Assembly (NCBI GenBank): GCA_001310555.1
Contig: BAXO01000053.1
Coordinates: forward strand, 1 to 39,802
DNA: 39,802 bases
Direction of reading: 5' to 3'
Source: Bacillus sp. JCM 19058
Lineage (GTDB): Bacteria; Bacillota; Bacilli; Bacillales_H; Bacillaceae_D
Below, in pieces: positions 1 to 9,216 of this stretch (positions are counted from its first letter, which is position 1; every line of letters begins with the position of its first letter). The notes beneath the pieces are model-generated. The model did no database searches. It worked only from the letters and a program-made list of their open reading frames with translations, and was not told the DNA's origin. The translations under genes and the position numbers were made by a program.

Positions 1-227
1 AGTGTGACTGAAGTAGGGCTCAATAAAATGATACCCAAGTCCAAAAGAGGGCAAGGTAACCTGTGTAGGCCATGCCGGAAGCGCAGTGTGACAGAAACAG
101 TTAGCGGATATTTATTGTAAAAATGGCACAACCTATACTATCCCTTTTTCAGCAAGCTGATTAGAGAAACCTTACCTAAGCGTTACATTAGTCGAAGTTT
201 TATTTTAGTTTGTTAGGAGGTAAGAAA

Positions 228-1108
228 TTGTTACTTAGGAAAAAAACCATTTTCATTTTGCTACTTGTTATTGTCAGCACCTTGCTCATATCTTGTGGAC
301 GAGCGAATCAAGCGGATCCTGAAGAAGTAGCTCCTGACCGAAAAACAGTTCAAAGGCAGGGGCAACAAGAAGGCTTTGGCATTCAATCTGCAGAGGGGCA
401 ATCAGAGCTTGCAGGTGGTGACGAAAAGGATGTTCGAAAGCCTCATCCCGTTTCCAATAACGAGCTCCAAAGAAAATACCCCAATCTATTGTTTTTGCAT
501 GGTTCAAATAAGGGAAACCGTGTAGCTTTATCATTTGACGACGGACCCGATACCCGCTTTACTCCTCAAGTGCTGGACGTTCTCGCTAAACATGATGTAA
601 AGGCTACCTTTTTCATGATGGGTTCAAGAGCAACGGAGCATATGCAAATAACAAAGCGGGTTCACGATGAAGGGCATGCGATCGGCAATCATACTTACTG
701 GCATCCGAACCTATCCAAGGAAGGCGTCGGAAGGCTGGAATGGGAGGTCAGGGAAACAGAAAGGGCCATTAGCAATATTGTCGCTTTCGGCCAAAATTGT
801 TTCGGTCACCTTATGGCTCGTTAAATGAAGAGCTGCTGGGAGCCCTGGACAGAATAGGAAATGTAGCCATTGGGTGGAATGTTGACTCGCTTGACTGGAA
901 GGAATTAGGAACGGAAGTAACCATCAATAATGTACTGGGCAGCGTAAAGCCGGGCTCGATTATTCTTATGCATGACGGCGGAAACTGGACGATGGATTTA
1001 TCAGGTACGGTTCAAGCGTTAGATACGATCATTACCCGCTTGAAGGACGATGGGTATGAGTTTGTTACGGTGCCACAATTACTAAACATACAAGAAACAA
1101 AAGAATAG
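228..1108 (+). CDS. Polysaccharide deacetylase (NodB-fold) lipoprotein, one frameshift
   Basis: Probable membrane-anchored carbohydrate esterase 4 enzyme acting on peptidoglycan or another N-acetylated glycan outside the cell. The start is taken as TTG at 228 because AGGAGG lies 7 bases upstream at 215-220. The N-terminus is a basic stretch, a hydrophobic segment and a lipobox ending LISC. After a polar linker of about 60 residues come NodB motifs: LSFDDGPD (metal Asp), KATFFMMG, the metal-His region GNHTYWHP, LFRSPYG and the late MHDGG. The frame is lost near 782-786, where a missing G would give IVGFRPKLFRSPYG, so the two halves are one protein of about 293 residues. A terminator follows at 1162. 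Family assignment is secure; the exact substrate is not, since PdaA, PdaB, PdaC and spore-type esterases share these motifs. Confidence 0.88.
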
Positions 1109-1161
1109 CAGCCAATTTGAAAATATCCTCATTTTGTAGGCAGAAGCCATAGTAACGAGTG

Positions 1162-1205
1162 GAAAGCCCCTTACCTTCCATACAGGTTGGGGCTTTCTCC
1201 TTTTC
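1162..1205 (+). terminator. Rho-independent terminator of the deacetylase gene
   Basis: GAAAGCCCC (1162-1170) pairs with GGGGCTTTC (1189-1197) and is followed by a pyrimidine-rich run CCTTTTCC. Confidence 0.75.
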
Positions 1206-1227
1206 CTAAGCGGATTCTAGACGTGTT

Positions 1228-1556
1228 ATGAAGGAGCTCCTTTTACGTGGCAGGCCTGTTCGGACCGTCGAGCTTCTTGTTACCTGTATACCGGCGATTC
1301 TCGTTTTGCTCCTTTTTTTTCCTGCTCTTTATTTTTATTTGCTCGTTGCTGCATTTGTTCCTTTTTCATCAAATTCACCTCCGTTCCTTTTGTCCTCTTT
1401 GTTAGTATGCACAGGCAATGGCGAAGGATGCTTTTTCAACAAGGAAAATGTCTTGTTCAAGTAGGAGAACCGTTACATATAGCAACGATCTTTGCCGAAA
1501 GCAAACTAGTTTTGTCAGTTGCGAAGGAGATCCAAAGCCGGTTCGCGAAGCCATAG
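1228..1556 (+). other. Possible small membrane protein or degraded gene fragment
   Basis: The stretch between the deacetylase terminator and racA (1206-1583) has no clear gene. One frame opens with ATG at 1228 and gives 78 residues with a long hydrophobic segment (about residues 15-45). From about 1365 another frame reads on to a TAG at 1554-1556 with more protein-like composition (for example LVQVGEPLHIATIFAESK). Given the many indels in this window the two could be one reading frame of about 110 residues split by a shift near 1400. No ribosome site lies ahead of 1228 and I do not recognise the product. It could equally be non-coding. Confidence 0.25.
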
Positions 1557-1583
1557 GCAACAAAAAGATCGGAGGGATCTCTG

Positions 1584-2119
1584 ATGGAGACAATTCACAA
1601 AACAAAAGAAGTAGCGGATTTGCTTAACGTCAATCCGACAACGGTTCAACGCTGGATTAAATATTTTAACATTGAGTGTGAGACAAATGAGCATGGCCAC
1701 TATTTACTGACAGAGTCGCACCTCACACTGCTAACATCGATTCAAGCGCAGCTTAAAAAAAAGGGAATCGATTAAAGGAGGTAGAACTCTCGTCGCATCA
1801 GGAGCTGATCAAAACTAGCGAGTCATCAAAGGAACGGGTTGAGACAGGACAGTACGAGCAGAGGCTCGAGCATATGCTCAAACGGATCAACGAGGTCGAG
1901 AACCGCCTGTCGCAAAAAGCGGATGAGGTTGTCAGTTACCAGCTGCTTAAGCACCGTTCGGAGCTGGAAGAAATGATGAAGCTTTTAAACCGTTTAGAAG
2001 GGCGATTAACGACAATGGAGGAAAAAATAAACGATGAGCCTGAGTACGATCTTCCGGCGGCAGTAGGGACCGAATCAAAAAAGAAATGGCGCAGCTTCAT
2101 GCAATTGTTTTCGTTCTAA
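1584..2119 (+). CDS. racA: RacA, chromosome-anchoring protein, one frameshift
   Basis: RacA binds origin-proximal DNA and tethers the chromosome to the cell pole during axial filament formation in sporulation. The first 60 residues are a MerR-type helix-turn-helix ([23 protein letters not shown], followed by the HYLLTESHL wing region). The C-terminal half is an alpha-helical coiled coil with the RacA-like [20 protein letters not shown] segment. The start is ATG 1584 behind GGAGGG at about 1572. The reading frame breaks in an A8 run at 1755-1762; one more A joins both halves into about 179 residues, close to B. subtilis RacA (184). The last residues are basic and aromatic ([13 protein letters not shown]). 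A terminator follows at 2272. It marks the host as a sporulating bacillus. Confidence 0.85.
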
Positions 2120-2271
2120 GCCGTCCTTTCTAGGGAATAAGATCGTTTAGCACGCTATCATGGAGAAGGCTAACGGACCTTCCATTAATTAAATAAAATA
2201 GTTGCCATCCATTAGGCAGAAGCAGGAGGAGAATCAAGGGAAGCTGTTTCGCCTAATTGAGCAACCTTAGT

Positions 2272-2304
2272 AAAAAGGAGTGAACGGGGGAGCACTCCTT
2301 TTTT
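2272..2304 (+). terminator. Rho-independent terminator downstream of racA
   Basis: AAAAAGGAGT (2272-2281) pairs with ACTCCTTTTT (2294-2303); the 3-prime arm supplies the T run. Confidence 0.8.
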
Positions 2305-2353
2305 GGCTTTTAAGAAGGGACAAGATTTGCTAAGATAAGAGCGGGGGTGCGAA

Positions 2354-2721
2354 ATGGATGAAAAAGAACAGCTCCGTCTATTTGAATTAACGAAACGCCT
2401 GCTGGATTTAAATATAGAGGCACAGCATTTCTATGTGGATCACGCAAGAAAAGAAGGATATAAGCCAGATTTTTATCGTGTCGTTCGGCCGTTTGCCAAC
2501 GAAGTGAAGGCGGTTTCTGAAGAGTGGCTTCCACTCGCACAGCAGTTCGTTCAGCAAAGGAAGCCCTTCACCTCCATCCGATACAAATTACGCAAACTTT
2601 TGATAATCTTGAGGTTGTTGCGATTAAATCCTTTTACGGTGAAACGAGTAAAAGGCGACAGCTTGAAACATTCAAATCGGTCGATTACGTCCTAAGACAG
2701 CTGATTGATCAGAACGAATGA
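2354..2721 (+). CDS. yppE: YppE-like DUF1798 protein, one frameshift
   Basis: Small soluble helical protein of the Bacillus YppE family (DUF1798), of unknown function. The start is ATG 2354 behind GGGGGTG. The first part carries the family-like segment KPDFYRVVRPFANEVKAVSEEW; the frame is lost near 2561-2568 (missing base in the GCCCTTCACC region) and continues as LHPIQITQTFDNLEVVAI and FKSVDYVLRQLIDQNE, ending at the TGA at 2719-2721. The joined length is about 122 residues, the same as B. subtilis YppE. The next gene starts 10 bases later, so the two are probably cotranscribed. Confidence 0.7.
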
Positions 2722-2731
2722 GGTGGAAAGA

Positions 2732-3567
2732 ATGAGTCATTTGAAATCTGTGGCATGGCTGCATAATCATTTAAATGAAGAACATGTTCGGGTGATTGAT
2801 TGTCGTTTTACGCTAGGAGAGCCCGATAACGGTCAAGGACGATTTTTAAAGGAACACATTCCGGGAGCGTTGTATTTTGATTTGGAACGGGATTTGTCGG
2901 GAGCAGTAGCAGTACACGGAGGAAGACATCCTCTGCCAAGCTCGAGCATTTTCAGGAAAGTTTGGCTCAAGCCGGAATTGATAACGATGTGACAGTCGTC
3001 GGCTATGACGATGAGGGTGGTGCTTTTGCGTCACGGTTTTGGTGGATGCTGAACTATCTCGGCCATAAGAAAGCGTATGTACTGGATGGCGGCTATTCAG
3101 CCTGGAAAAAAGCAGGCTATCCAACAACATCGGAGCAAGTCGGCTATAAACGTCGCGATTTCACTGTAGGGCTGCAGCATGATAAGCTTTGCAGCTATAA
3201 GGACGTTGTGCAGGAAGCTGCAAAAGCGACCGTACAACTCATTGATTCCCGAGAAAGACCCCGTTACTTAGGCTTGCGGAACCGATCGATCGGGTAGCCG
3301 GCCATATCCCTGGAGCGAAGCAGGCGTTTTGGCGAGATGGACTTGATTTTGATGGACGTTTCAAGTCTGCAGAGGCCCAAAATAAACGCTTTTCGTTCTT
3401 GGACAAAAAAAGAGCCCGTGATCGTATATTGCGGTTCTGGAGTGACAGCTTGTCCGAACGTATTGGCATTATCTGAGGCAGGCTTTGAAGACGTAAGGCT
3501 ATATCTCGGCAGCTGGAGTGACTGGATTTCCTACCCCGATCACCCGATTGCAACCGGTGAGGAGTGA
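2732..3567 (+). CDS. Two-domain rhodanese / 3-mercaptopyruvate-type sulfurtransferase, three frameshifts
   Basis: Cytoplasmic sulfurtransferase with an inactive N-terminal rhodanese domain (IDCRFTLG near the start, [16 protein letters not shown]) and a catalytic C-terminal domain. The catalytic loop is CGSGVTAC, the SseA/mercaptopyruvate form, unlike the CRKGVT form of thiosulfate sulfurtransferase; Cys is the persulfide carrier. ATG 2732 follows the GAGGTGG site. Frame breaks lie near 2940 (missing C; repaired as [18 protein letters not shown]), near 3272-3276 (missing base; repaired as [19 protein letters not shown]) and in the A7 run at 3405-3411 (one extra A). The joined product is about 278 residues, the usual family size. 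Activity on 3-mercaptopyruvate is inferred from the loop only. Confidence 0.85.
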
Positions 3568-3764
3568 GGGCAGGAATTTCGTGTTTAGCAATTAAAACGG
3601 TCAAATCATTGCGTAAAGGACGAAACCGTAACAAAGCTAAATTCGTTTTACGATTGAGATAAACATCAAGCGATGCAATCCGGGAGACGAATAGCCTGGA
3701 GCTCTATATAATGCTCGCTCCGGCCGAATAGGTAAGAAGGCAGGAGGCGCACGAAGATAAATTG

Positions 3765-3802
3765 AAACAGGGACTACAACCGTAACCGGTTAGTCCCTGT
3801 TT
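3765..3802. terminator. Bidirectional terminator between convergent genes
   Basis: AAACAGGGACTA (3765-3776) pairs perfectly with TAGTCCCTGTTT (3791-3802). It sits between the sulfurtransferase gene and the minus-strand small membrane protein gene and has T-rich flanks on both strands. Confidence 0.85.
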
Positions 3803-3818
3803 TACCATGCATTGACCA

Positions 3819-4007
3819 TTATTCGCGAATCATATAAAAGATCATCAACAGAATCGTCGCAATCGATAGAATGGTTAAAGAAGTCAGTAGAAACGTTGAT
3901 GGCTCTGCACCTTCCCCACCGGCAGCCGCAAAGGCTGTTTGTAAAGGGGTCATTAAATAGCTGAACAGGAACGCTGAAGCAGCTATTATTGTGATTTTCT
4001 TGTACAT
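3819..4007 (-). CDS. Small membrane protein, unknown function
   Basis: A 62-residue protein with two hydrophobic segments: residues 5-28, signal-peptide-like and ending in AFAAAGGEG, and residues 40-58 (LLTSLTILSIATILLMIFYMI), with a charged C-terminus. Transcribed from the minus strand; ATG at 4007 has an excellent AGGAGGGTGA ribosome site at 4011-4020. I do not recognise the family. If the first segment is cleaved at the Ala-rich site the mature peptide would be a single-pass protein of about 35 residues. The strong ribosome site and the following terminator make this a real gene. Confidence 0.7.
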   Translation of the reverse strand: MYKKITIIAASAFLFSYLMTPLQTAFAAAGGEGAEPSTFLLTSLTILSIATILLMIFYMIRE

Positions 4008-4196
4008 CGTTCACCCTCCTTATGTATAAACCGCTCAATGGCTCTCCTTATTATAGCATTCAAGCCGATGAAAGCCTACCGTTTTAGCATTCGATTATTG
4101 TGACAATTGTATGCAAAATAAGACGAGCAAATCTAAACAAACGGGAGCGACACTATCGCAAAGGGATGCCTTTATGTTAATATTAATCTATTAGCG

Positions 4197-4211
4197 AATT
4201 TTCGGAAAATC
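4197..4211. promoter_or_regulatory. Candidate CodY box upstream of ilvA
   Basis: The 15-mer AATTTTCGGAAAATC matches the established CodY consensus AATTTTCWGAAAATT at 13 of 15 positions. It lies 112 bases before the ilvA start in the 315-base gap with the divergent small membrane gene; the rest of that gap shows no gene and no T-box motif. CodY represses ilvA in B. subtilis, so the location fits. Binding is inferred. Confidence 0.65.
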
Positions 4212-4322
4212 GAAAAAAACGCTTCATTCGGAACAATAAAGTCTCGCGTTAACTTTTAAACAATCGTTTAAGGATAGGCAGTGTAAAGAGAGAAAGACTG
4301 AAATGAAAGGAAAAAGACTATA

Positions 4323-5573
4323 ATGGGAACCATACAATTGGAAGATATCATTATCGCGAATCAGAAATTAAAGGATGTCATCACGCATACCCCCTTGCAA
4401 AAAAACGAAGTATTATCAGAACGTTACGATTGCAACGTCTATTTAAAGCGGGAGGATTTGCAGGTCGTCCGATCGTTTAAAATCCGAGGTGCTTACTACC
4501 AGATTTCTAGTTTAAGCGAAAAAGAGTTAAACAACGGAGTCGTCTGTGCCAGCGCCGGAAATCATGCGCAAGGCGTCGCTTATTCTTGTCGGGAATTGGA
4601 AATTAACGGGAAAATATTTATGCCTTCAACGACGCCACGTCAAAAGGTCGATCAAGTTAAATTTTTTTGGAAAGGAGTTTGTCGAGGTTATTTTAACCGG
4701 AGATACGTTTGACGATTCCTTTAATGAAGCGATTAAAATGAGCAAGGATAAGCAAATGGCGTTCATCCATCCTTTCGATCAAGAAAATATTATTGCTGGA
4801 CAAGGTACAGTCGGAATGGAAATTATGAATGATATCGAAGAAAATATCGACTATTTATTTTCATCGATTGGAGGTGGGGGCTTAATTAGCGGTGTCGGCA
4901 CGTACATTAAGAGTATTAGCCCACGAACAAAAATCGTCGGCTGCGAGCCCGCCGGAGCACCTTCGATGAAAACCTCGCTCAGTCAGGGTGAAATCATTGA
5001 GCTCGATTACGTCGATAAATTCGTCGATGGAGCGGCTGTAAAAAAAAGTCGGAAAGCTGTCATTTGGCATTTGCCAGAGCCTGCTCGAGGATATTATTTT
5101 AGTACCTGAAGGGAAAATCAGCACGACGATTCTCGAGCTTTACAATCAAAACGCGATTGTTGCTGAGCCGGCCGGAGCGATGCCGATAGCGGCCCTTGAC
5201 TTTTATAAGGACGAAATAAAAGGCAAGACCGTTGTTTGCGTCGTGAGCGGCGGAAATAATGACATTGGTCGCATGCAGGAAATGCGTGAGCGTTCTTTGA
5301 TTTATGAAGGACTCCAGCATTATTTTATTATCCAATTCCCGCAACGCGCCGGAGCGCTGCGCGAATTTATTCAGGAGGTTCTTGGGCCTGACGACGATAT
5401 TACCCGGTTTGAATATACGAAGAAAAACAACAAAAATAACGGTCCAGTATTAATTGGGATTGAGCTGAAATGTGACAAGGACTATGCCCGCTTAATTGAA
5501 CGCCTGAACAAAAAAAAGCTTTGGCTATCACGAAATTAACAAAAATGAAAGTTTATTTAATCTATTAATCTAG
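4323..5573 (+). CDS. ilvA: IlvA, biosynthetic threonine ammonia-lyase, three frameshifts
   Basis: PLP enzyme converting threonine to 2-oxobutanoate and ammonia, the first step toward isoleucine. The PLP lysine is in RSFKIRGAYYQ, followed by SAGNHAQGVAYSC, the phosphate-binding glycine loop SSIGGGGLISG, and the late catalytic-domain motif VSGGNND. A C-terminal ACT-like regulatory domain follows (YFIIQFPQRAGALREF). Frame breaks are in T7 at 4662-4668, A8 at 5040-5047 and A8 at 5510-5517; in each, removing one base restores the frame. After the last repair the protein ends FGYHEINKNESLFNLLI with TAG at 5571-5573, not at the apparent stop at 5539. Length is about 416 residues (B. subtilis IlvA 422). 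ATG 4323 has a weak GAAAGGA site. A candidate CodY box lies upstream. Confidence 0.92.
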
Positions 5574-5597
5574 CTACCATTCGCCGGAAGTTAAAAC

Positions 5598-5625
5598 AAC
5601 GCCTTCTGATATAATCAGAGGGCGT
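5598..5625. terminator. Hairpin terminator between convergent ilvA and NlpC/P60 genes
   Basis: AACGCCTTCTGAT (5598-5610) pairs with ATCAGAGGGCGTT (5613-5625) with one wobble pair. It serves both converging genes. Confidence 0.75.
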
Positions 5626-5635
5626 TCGTTGTGAT

Positions 5636-6721
5636 TTATAACCGTTTTGCACCAATATATCGAGAGGACCAATAGTTTTGCTCAAGCGAACTAATCGTCA
5701 CGCCTTGCGACGAACCGGCGTGAATAAATTGGTTGTTACCAATATAGAGGCCGGCATGGGAAGCTCCGCTGCGGTAAGTAGTGAAGAAGACGAGATCACC
5801 AAGCTGCAATTGCTCAACAGCCTGACCGAGCTGATACATATCCTTAACTGTGCGTGGCAGCTCTTTGTTGTGCTCGGCAAACACAAACTGGATGAAGCCG
5901 CTGCAATCAAAGCCGGACGGGGTTGTTCCACCCCATTGATACGGTACACCTTCCAAAGCGAGAGCAGAATCAATCAAGGAATTAGAGGAAGGCTCATGGT
6001 CGTCGCTGTCAGGCTCAGGCTCGGTTTTGTTGCTTGTATCCGCTTTTTCAGAAAAGGTGGTAAGCTCTCCGCTCGCAAGTTTTGCTTTCGTTTCCGGTCC
6101 GACGATTCCGTCCACTTTTAATCCGTGTGCATCCTGAAAGGCCATTACAGCTGATGTTGTTTTTGGACCGAATTTTCCATCGACTCCTTCATAATAACCG
6201 AATTCGGCCAGTTTAGTTTGCAGGGCAGTGACAGCTTTGCCGCTTGCTCCTTCATAGATTAATTTTGCCGACGCAGAGAGTGTGTCCGAAAGCGTATCGG
6301 CAGTCAGTGCGGTTGCCGGATCGTTCGGTTCTTCCGATATCGAAATGGATGGTTGATGCTCCGTTGCCAACAATATTTTTTTTCATTCGTCAGTAAATGA
6401 GAGAGCGTATCGTCTCCGGCAATACCATCAACGAGAAGGCTGTGATCTGCCTGATATTGTGAGACTGCCTGCTTTGTTTTCAGACCAAAAATACCGTCAC
6501 GCGCTCCTTGATAATAGTTTAAGCTGTTAAGATATACCTGGAGCTGGTTAACATCTGAACCTCGATCTCCGAACGATAGCCGCTCATTTTGTTCTAGCTT
6601 TTTTTGGCGGAGGGGGGGCATTATCAGCAGAAAGAACCCTTTTTGAATCAGGTGGGAGGTATAATGCTGTGCCGAGCAAAAAGGTCGAAACTAAGATTTG
6701 TCCTTTCGTTTTAGTTTTCAC
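5636..6721 (-). CDS. Secreted NlpC/P60 endopeptidase with two peptidoglycan-binding repeats, two frameshifts
   Basis: Cell-wall hydrolase on the minus strand. The start is GTG at 6721 behind AAAGGAGGAATAAGA, giving a signal peptide (basic KTKTKG, then ILVSTFLLGTALYL). Two PG_binding_1 repeats follow (LSFGDRGSDVNQLQ...DGIFGLKT and LIYEGASGKAVTALQ...DGKFGPKT). The catalytic NlpC/P60 domain is at the C-terminus: Cys in GFDCSGFIQF, His in SGASHAGLYIG, and a third polar residue in FIHAG. Frame breaks occur in the G7 (6612-6618) or T7 (6599-6605) run near the N-terminus and in the T8 run at 6376-6383. The joined length is about 361 residues, like LytE/LytF-type dl-endopeptidases but with PG_binding_1 in place of LysM. 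Bond specificity is inferred from the family. Confidence 0.9.
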
Positions 6722-6850
6722 TCTTATTCCTCCTTTGCCACTGAAATACAGTGCTCAAAAATTATTGTATGATGGCAATGCTTGAATAGAACACGACGTC
6801 CGTAATTAGGTCTTGTGGTAGTTGCTTGGCCAGAAAGGGAAGGAGCGGTG

Positions 6851-6880
6851 TTGGGGAATTCTGCTGTGGCGTGCTATACT
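6851..6880 (+). promoter_or_regulatory. Candidate sigma-A promoter of the PfpI-family gene
   Basis: TTGGGG (6851-6856) and TATACT (6875-6880) with an 18-base spacer, 33 bases before the start codon. Confidence 0.45.
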
Positions 6881-6912
6881 TGTAACAGTATGATTAAAGC
6901 TGGGGGTCCATA

Positions 6913-7456
6913 ATGCGTTTAGAAGGAAAAAAAGGTCATCGCTTTACTTGAAGAAGATTTTGAGGACTTGGAATATTGGTATCCGCTCTTAAGGCTTCAA
7001 GAAGAAGGAGCGACTGTTCATGCGGTTGCTGAAAAAACAAACTATACGTATAAAGGAAAGTACGGGGTACCTGCGCAAGCGGACTTTACATTTGCTGAGG
7101 TCAAGGTGGAGGAGTATGATGCGATTCTCGTACCCGGCGGTTGGGCGCCGGACAAGCTTCGACGTTATCCAGAAGTGTTGCGCTTCATTCAATACATGGA
7201 CAAGCACGAGAAGCCCATCGGGCAAATATGTCACGCCGGCTGGGTGTTAATCTCGGCTCAGGTATTGTCGGGGCGTCGAGTTACGAGTACCCCCGGGATT
7301 CGCGATGATGTTGAAAATGCAGGAGCAAAGTGGCTAGATGAGCCTGTCGTTGTTGATGGACATTTCATTTCAAGCAGGCGACCGCCTGATCTTCCGCCCT
7401 ATGTGAAAGCGTTCGCCGATCGGCTTGCGGCTGGAAACGAATCAAGAAACGAGTGA
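6913..7456 (+). CDS. DJ-1/PfpI family protein, one frameshift
   Basis: Cytoplasmic class I glutamine-amidotransferase-like fold protein of the PfpI/YfkM stress family (variously described as a glyoxalase, deglycase or protease). ATG 6913 follows GGGGGTC. The frame breaks in A7 at 6927-6933; removing one A gives [22 protein letters not shown] and joins the rest to about 181 residues. The nucleophile elbow is [11 protein letters not shown] (Cys), preceded by [14 protein letters not shown], and the C-terminal part has [15 protein letters not shown], all typical of PfpI. The rnz start lies 9 bases beyond the stop, so the two are probably one operon. The reaction cannot be told from the sequence. 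Confidence 0.85.
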
Positions 7457-7465
7457 GGAAAAAGG

Positions 7466-8380
7466 ATGGAATTTCATTTTTTTAGGAACGGGTGCGGGCG
7501 TGCCCTCCGTCGAACGTAATGTCAGTGCTCTTGCCATCCGCTTTTTACAGCAAAGAGGGCAGCAATGGCTGTTTGATTGCGGAGAGGCGACGCAGCATCA
7601 AATATTACATTCACCCATTACTTTAACGAAAATTGAGCGTATTTTTATTAGTCACTTGCACGGTGATCATATTTATGGATTGCCTGGTTTGCTCGGCTCT
7701 CGTTCATTTCAGGGAGCTGAGTCGAACTTGGTTATTTATGGACCGCGTGGCCTGAGAGCATTCGTTGAAACGACGTTGGCGGTTTCTGGAACGCATCTCC
7801 ATTACGACGTTGAGATTGTTGAAATTGAGGACGACGGGTGCTTGTTAGAAATTGACGGTTATACGGTCGAGACGTTCCTGCTTGATCACGGCATGGAGAG
7901 CTATGCCTACAAAGTGACTGAACCGACGAAGCTGGAACGCTCCAGGCCGAGAAATTACGCGCGTTAGGACTTGAACCTGGTCCTTTGTATCAGGAATTAA
8001 AAAATGGAAAAACGATAGTAACGAAAGATGGGCAGCATTTGGACGGCAGCGATTTTCTCGGACCGCCGAAGACGGGCCGGGTGATTGTGATTGCCGGAGA
8101 CACGCGCCCCTTCGCTCCGCTCGTTTCCTTTGCGAAGCATGCTGATTTACTTATTCATGAAGCAACCTTCCGTTCAGATAAGCAGATCCATGCAAGAAAA
8201 TTCGGTCATTCCACCGTCAGCGATGCGGCAACACTGGCAAAAGAGGCAGAGGTGAACCAGTTGATTTTGACGCATATCAGCTCGCGTTACGCAGGGGAGG
8301 AAGAGGAGATCGAAGCGGAAGCCCGCTCGATCTTTCCACAGTGCTTGCTAGCAAGCGATCGAATGATTCATAAAATCTAA
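7466..8380 (+). CDS. rnz: RNase Z, tRNA 3-prime endonuclease, two frameshifts
   Basis: Zinc-dependent endonuclease that trims the 3-prime trailer of tRNA precursors lacking encoded CCA. The start is ATG 7466 with GAGG upstream; removing one T from T7 (7477-7483) gives [14 protein letters not shown], the standard N-terminus. The metal-binding motif is [15 protein letters not shown]; further ligands are in LIHEATF and LTHISSRY, and the phosphate region is GDTRP. The second break is near 7929-7932, repaired as [23 protein letters not shown]. The exosite arm region between these is present. The joined length is about 305 residues against 307 in B. subtilis. It is probably cotranscribed with the PfpI gene. 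Confidence 0.92.
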
Positions 8381-8443
8381 GCTCTGCATAAATGTGGCCA
8401 ACGGACAAATAATAAGACCATACCTAAAGAGGAGGAAATGGTC

Positions 8444-8704
8444 TTGACTGAACGAAGGCAAGTGGCAGAGTGGATGAAAAAAGCCGATCTCATCCTTGAA
8501 CGCGCGGAACAGGTGAGTGCCAATTCGCGCAAGCTCGAGCCGGAGGAGCCTGATTATTATTCTGCCTGTCAAACTCAGCTAGAAGAAATCAGCGAAGAAA
8601 TAAGTGCGTTAATTCGAGCCGCGACGGTCGAACAGCGCTACGAGCTGACGAGAAAGCAGCAGCAAATCAGACAAATGCAAAATCAAATGGTGCTCAAATC
8701 ATAA
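8444..8704 (+). CDS. ytzC: YtzC-like DUF2524 protein
   Basis: A small (86-residue) charged helical protein, function unknown. The C-terminal part VEQRYELTRKQQQIRQMQNQM resembles the end of B. subtilis YtzC. The start is taken as TTG 8444 because AGGAGG at 8430-8435 is 8 bases away; the in-frame ATG at 8438 is only 2 bases from it and is a poor choice. No frameshift, signal peptide or membrane segment. It lies 63 bases after rnz. Family assignment is from memory of the sequence pattern, so moderate. Confidence 0.65.
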   Translation: MTERRQVAEWMKKADLILERAEQVSANSRKLEPEEPDYYSACQTQLEEISEEISALIRAATVEQRYELTRKQQQIRQMQNQMVLKS

Positions 8705-8745
8705 TGTCACGGGTTGCGACGTTGCCGCGAGCGTGACTTATGATT
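8697..8745. other. Long hairpin overlapping the ytzC stop codon
   Basis: Bases 8697-8711 and 8732-8745 form an almost perfect inverted repeat (AATCATAATGTCACG against CGTGACTTATGATT, one bulged base) with a 20-base GC-rich loop. No T run follows it directly, so it looks more like an mRNA 3-prime stabilising or processing hairpin than a terminator. Confidence 0.5.
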
Positions 8746-8756
8746 TCGAAGGATGG

Positions 8757-8798
8757 GAAGAGACTGTTTTTCTTGAGCAGTCGCCTTCTCTTTTTTTT
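8757..8798 (+). terminator. Terminator downstream of ytzC
   Basis: GAAG-A-GACTG (8757-8766) pairs with CAGTC-GC-CTTC (8778-8788) and is followed by a run of eight T (8791-8798). Confidence 0.65.
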
Positions 8799-8819
8799 CG
8801 CGTTTTTTTTCTTAAATTC

Positions 8820-8828
8820 TGGTAAAAT
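8820..8828 (+). promoter_or_regulatory. Extended -10 promoter of the YusE-type thioredoxin gene
   Basis: TGGTAAAAT is an extended -10 element. No clear -35 is seen in the T-rich stretch upstream. Its position implies that translation starts at GTG 8878 and not at ATG 8827. Confidence 0.4.
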
Positions 8829-8877
8829 GAAAGGTGAGCTTATCCAAAGATATTTAGTGAATAAAAGAGGTGTCGCC

Positions 8878-9216
8878 GTGAATGAAACAACTTCCGAAGA
8901 GATTAATCGTATGCTTTCGGGACGGCAACAGCTGACGGTTGTATTTGTTTTTACACCGCTTTGTGGGACGTGTAAGCTGGCAGAAGGGATGCTGAAGGTT
9001 ATTTTAGCCAAAGAGCCTACTCTTGACATGAAGAAACTGAATATTAACTATGCGCCGTCGTTTGCCCAAAAATGGAAGATTGAAAGCGTTCCTTGCTTGC
9101 TCGTTTTTCAAAAGGGTCTCGGAGTCGAACGCCTTTACGCCTTTCATTCCGTTGAGTATCTTTATGAAAAGCTTAAGCCTTATGCCGCGATCACCAAACT
9201 CTCAAAAATAAAGTGA
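8878..9216 (+). CDS. YusE-type thioredoxin family protein
   Basis: Cytoplasmic single-domain thioredoxin-fold protein of about 112 residues. The redox motif is TPLCGTCKLAE, and the cis-proline loop is IESVPCLLVFQKG, with an extra Cys right after the cis-Pro. The segment ending YAFHSVEYLYEKL is as in B. subtilis YusE. GTG 8878 is preceded by GAGGTG at 6 bases; an in-frame ATG at 8827 overlaps the promoter -10 and is rejected. No frameshift. Two more thiol-redox genes follow (9383 and 10068), so the three may serve thiol homeostasis or disulfide stress together. Its electron donor is unknown. Confidence 0.78.
   Translation: MNETTSEEINRMLSGRQQLTVVFVFTPLCGTCKLAEGMLKVILAKEPTLDMKKLNINYAPSFAQKWKIESVPCLLVFQKGLGVERLYAFHSVEYLYEKLKPYAAITKLSKIK

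Noticed and set aside
1..120. Tail of an upstream gene at the left edge
   Set aside because: Frame 1 is open to a TAA at 118-120, but the about 39 residues match nothing I recognise and could be chance; the rest up to 209 is the deacetylase leader.
1755..1762. Programmed frameshifting at A8 in racA (and at similar runs elsewhere)
   Set aside because: The same pattern occurs in unrelated housekeeping genes, in both directions, and also outside homopolymers, without stimulatory structures; error is the simpler explanation.
3568..3764. Gene after the sulfurtransferase
   Set aside because: No start with a ribosome site and no coherent frame; the minus-strand 131-codon frame at 3634-3239 is a shadow of the sulfurtransferase.
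4060..4322. T-box leader upstream of ilvA
   Set aside because: No AGGGTGGNACCGCG-type T-box sequence or terminator hairpin is present; only the CodY box is supported.
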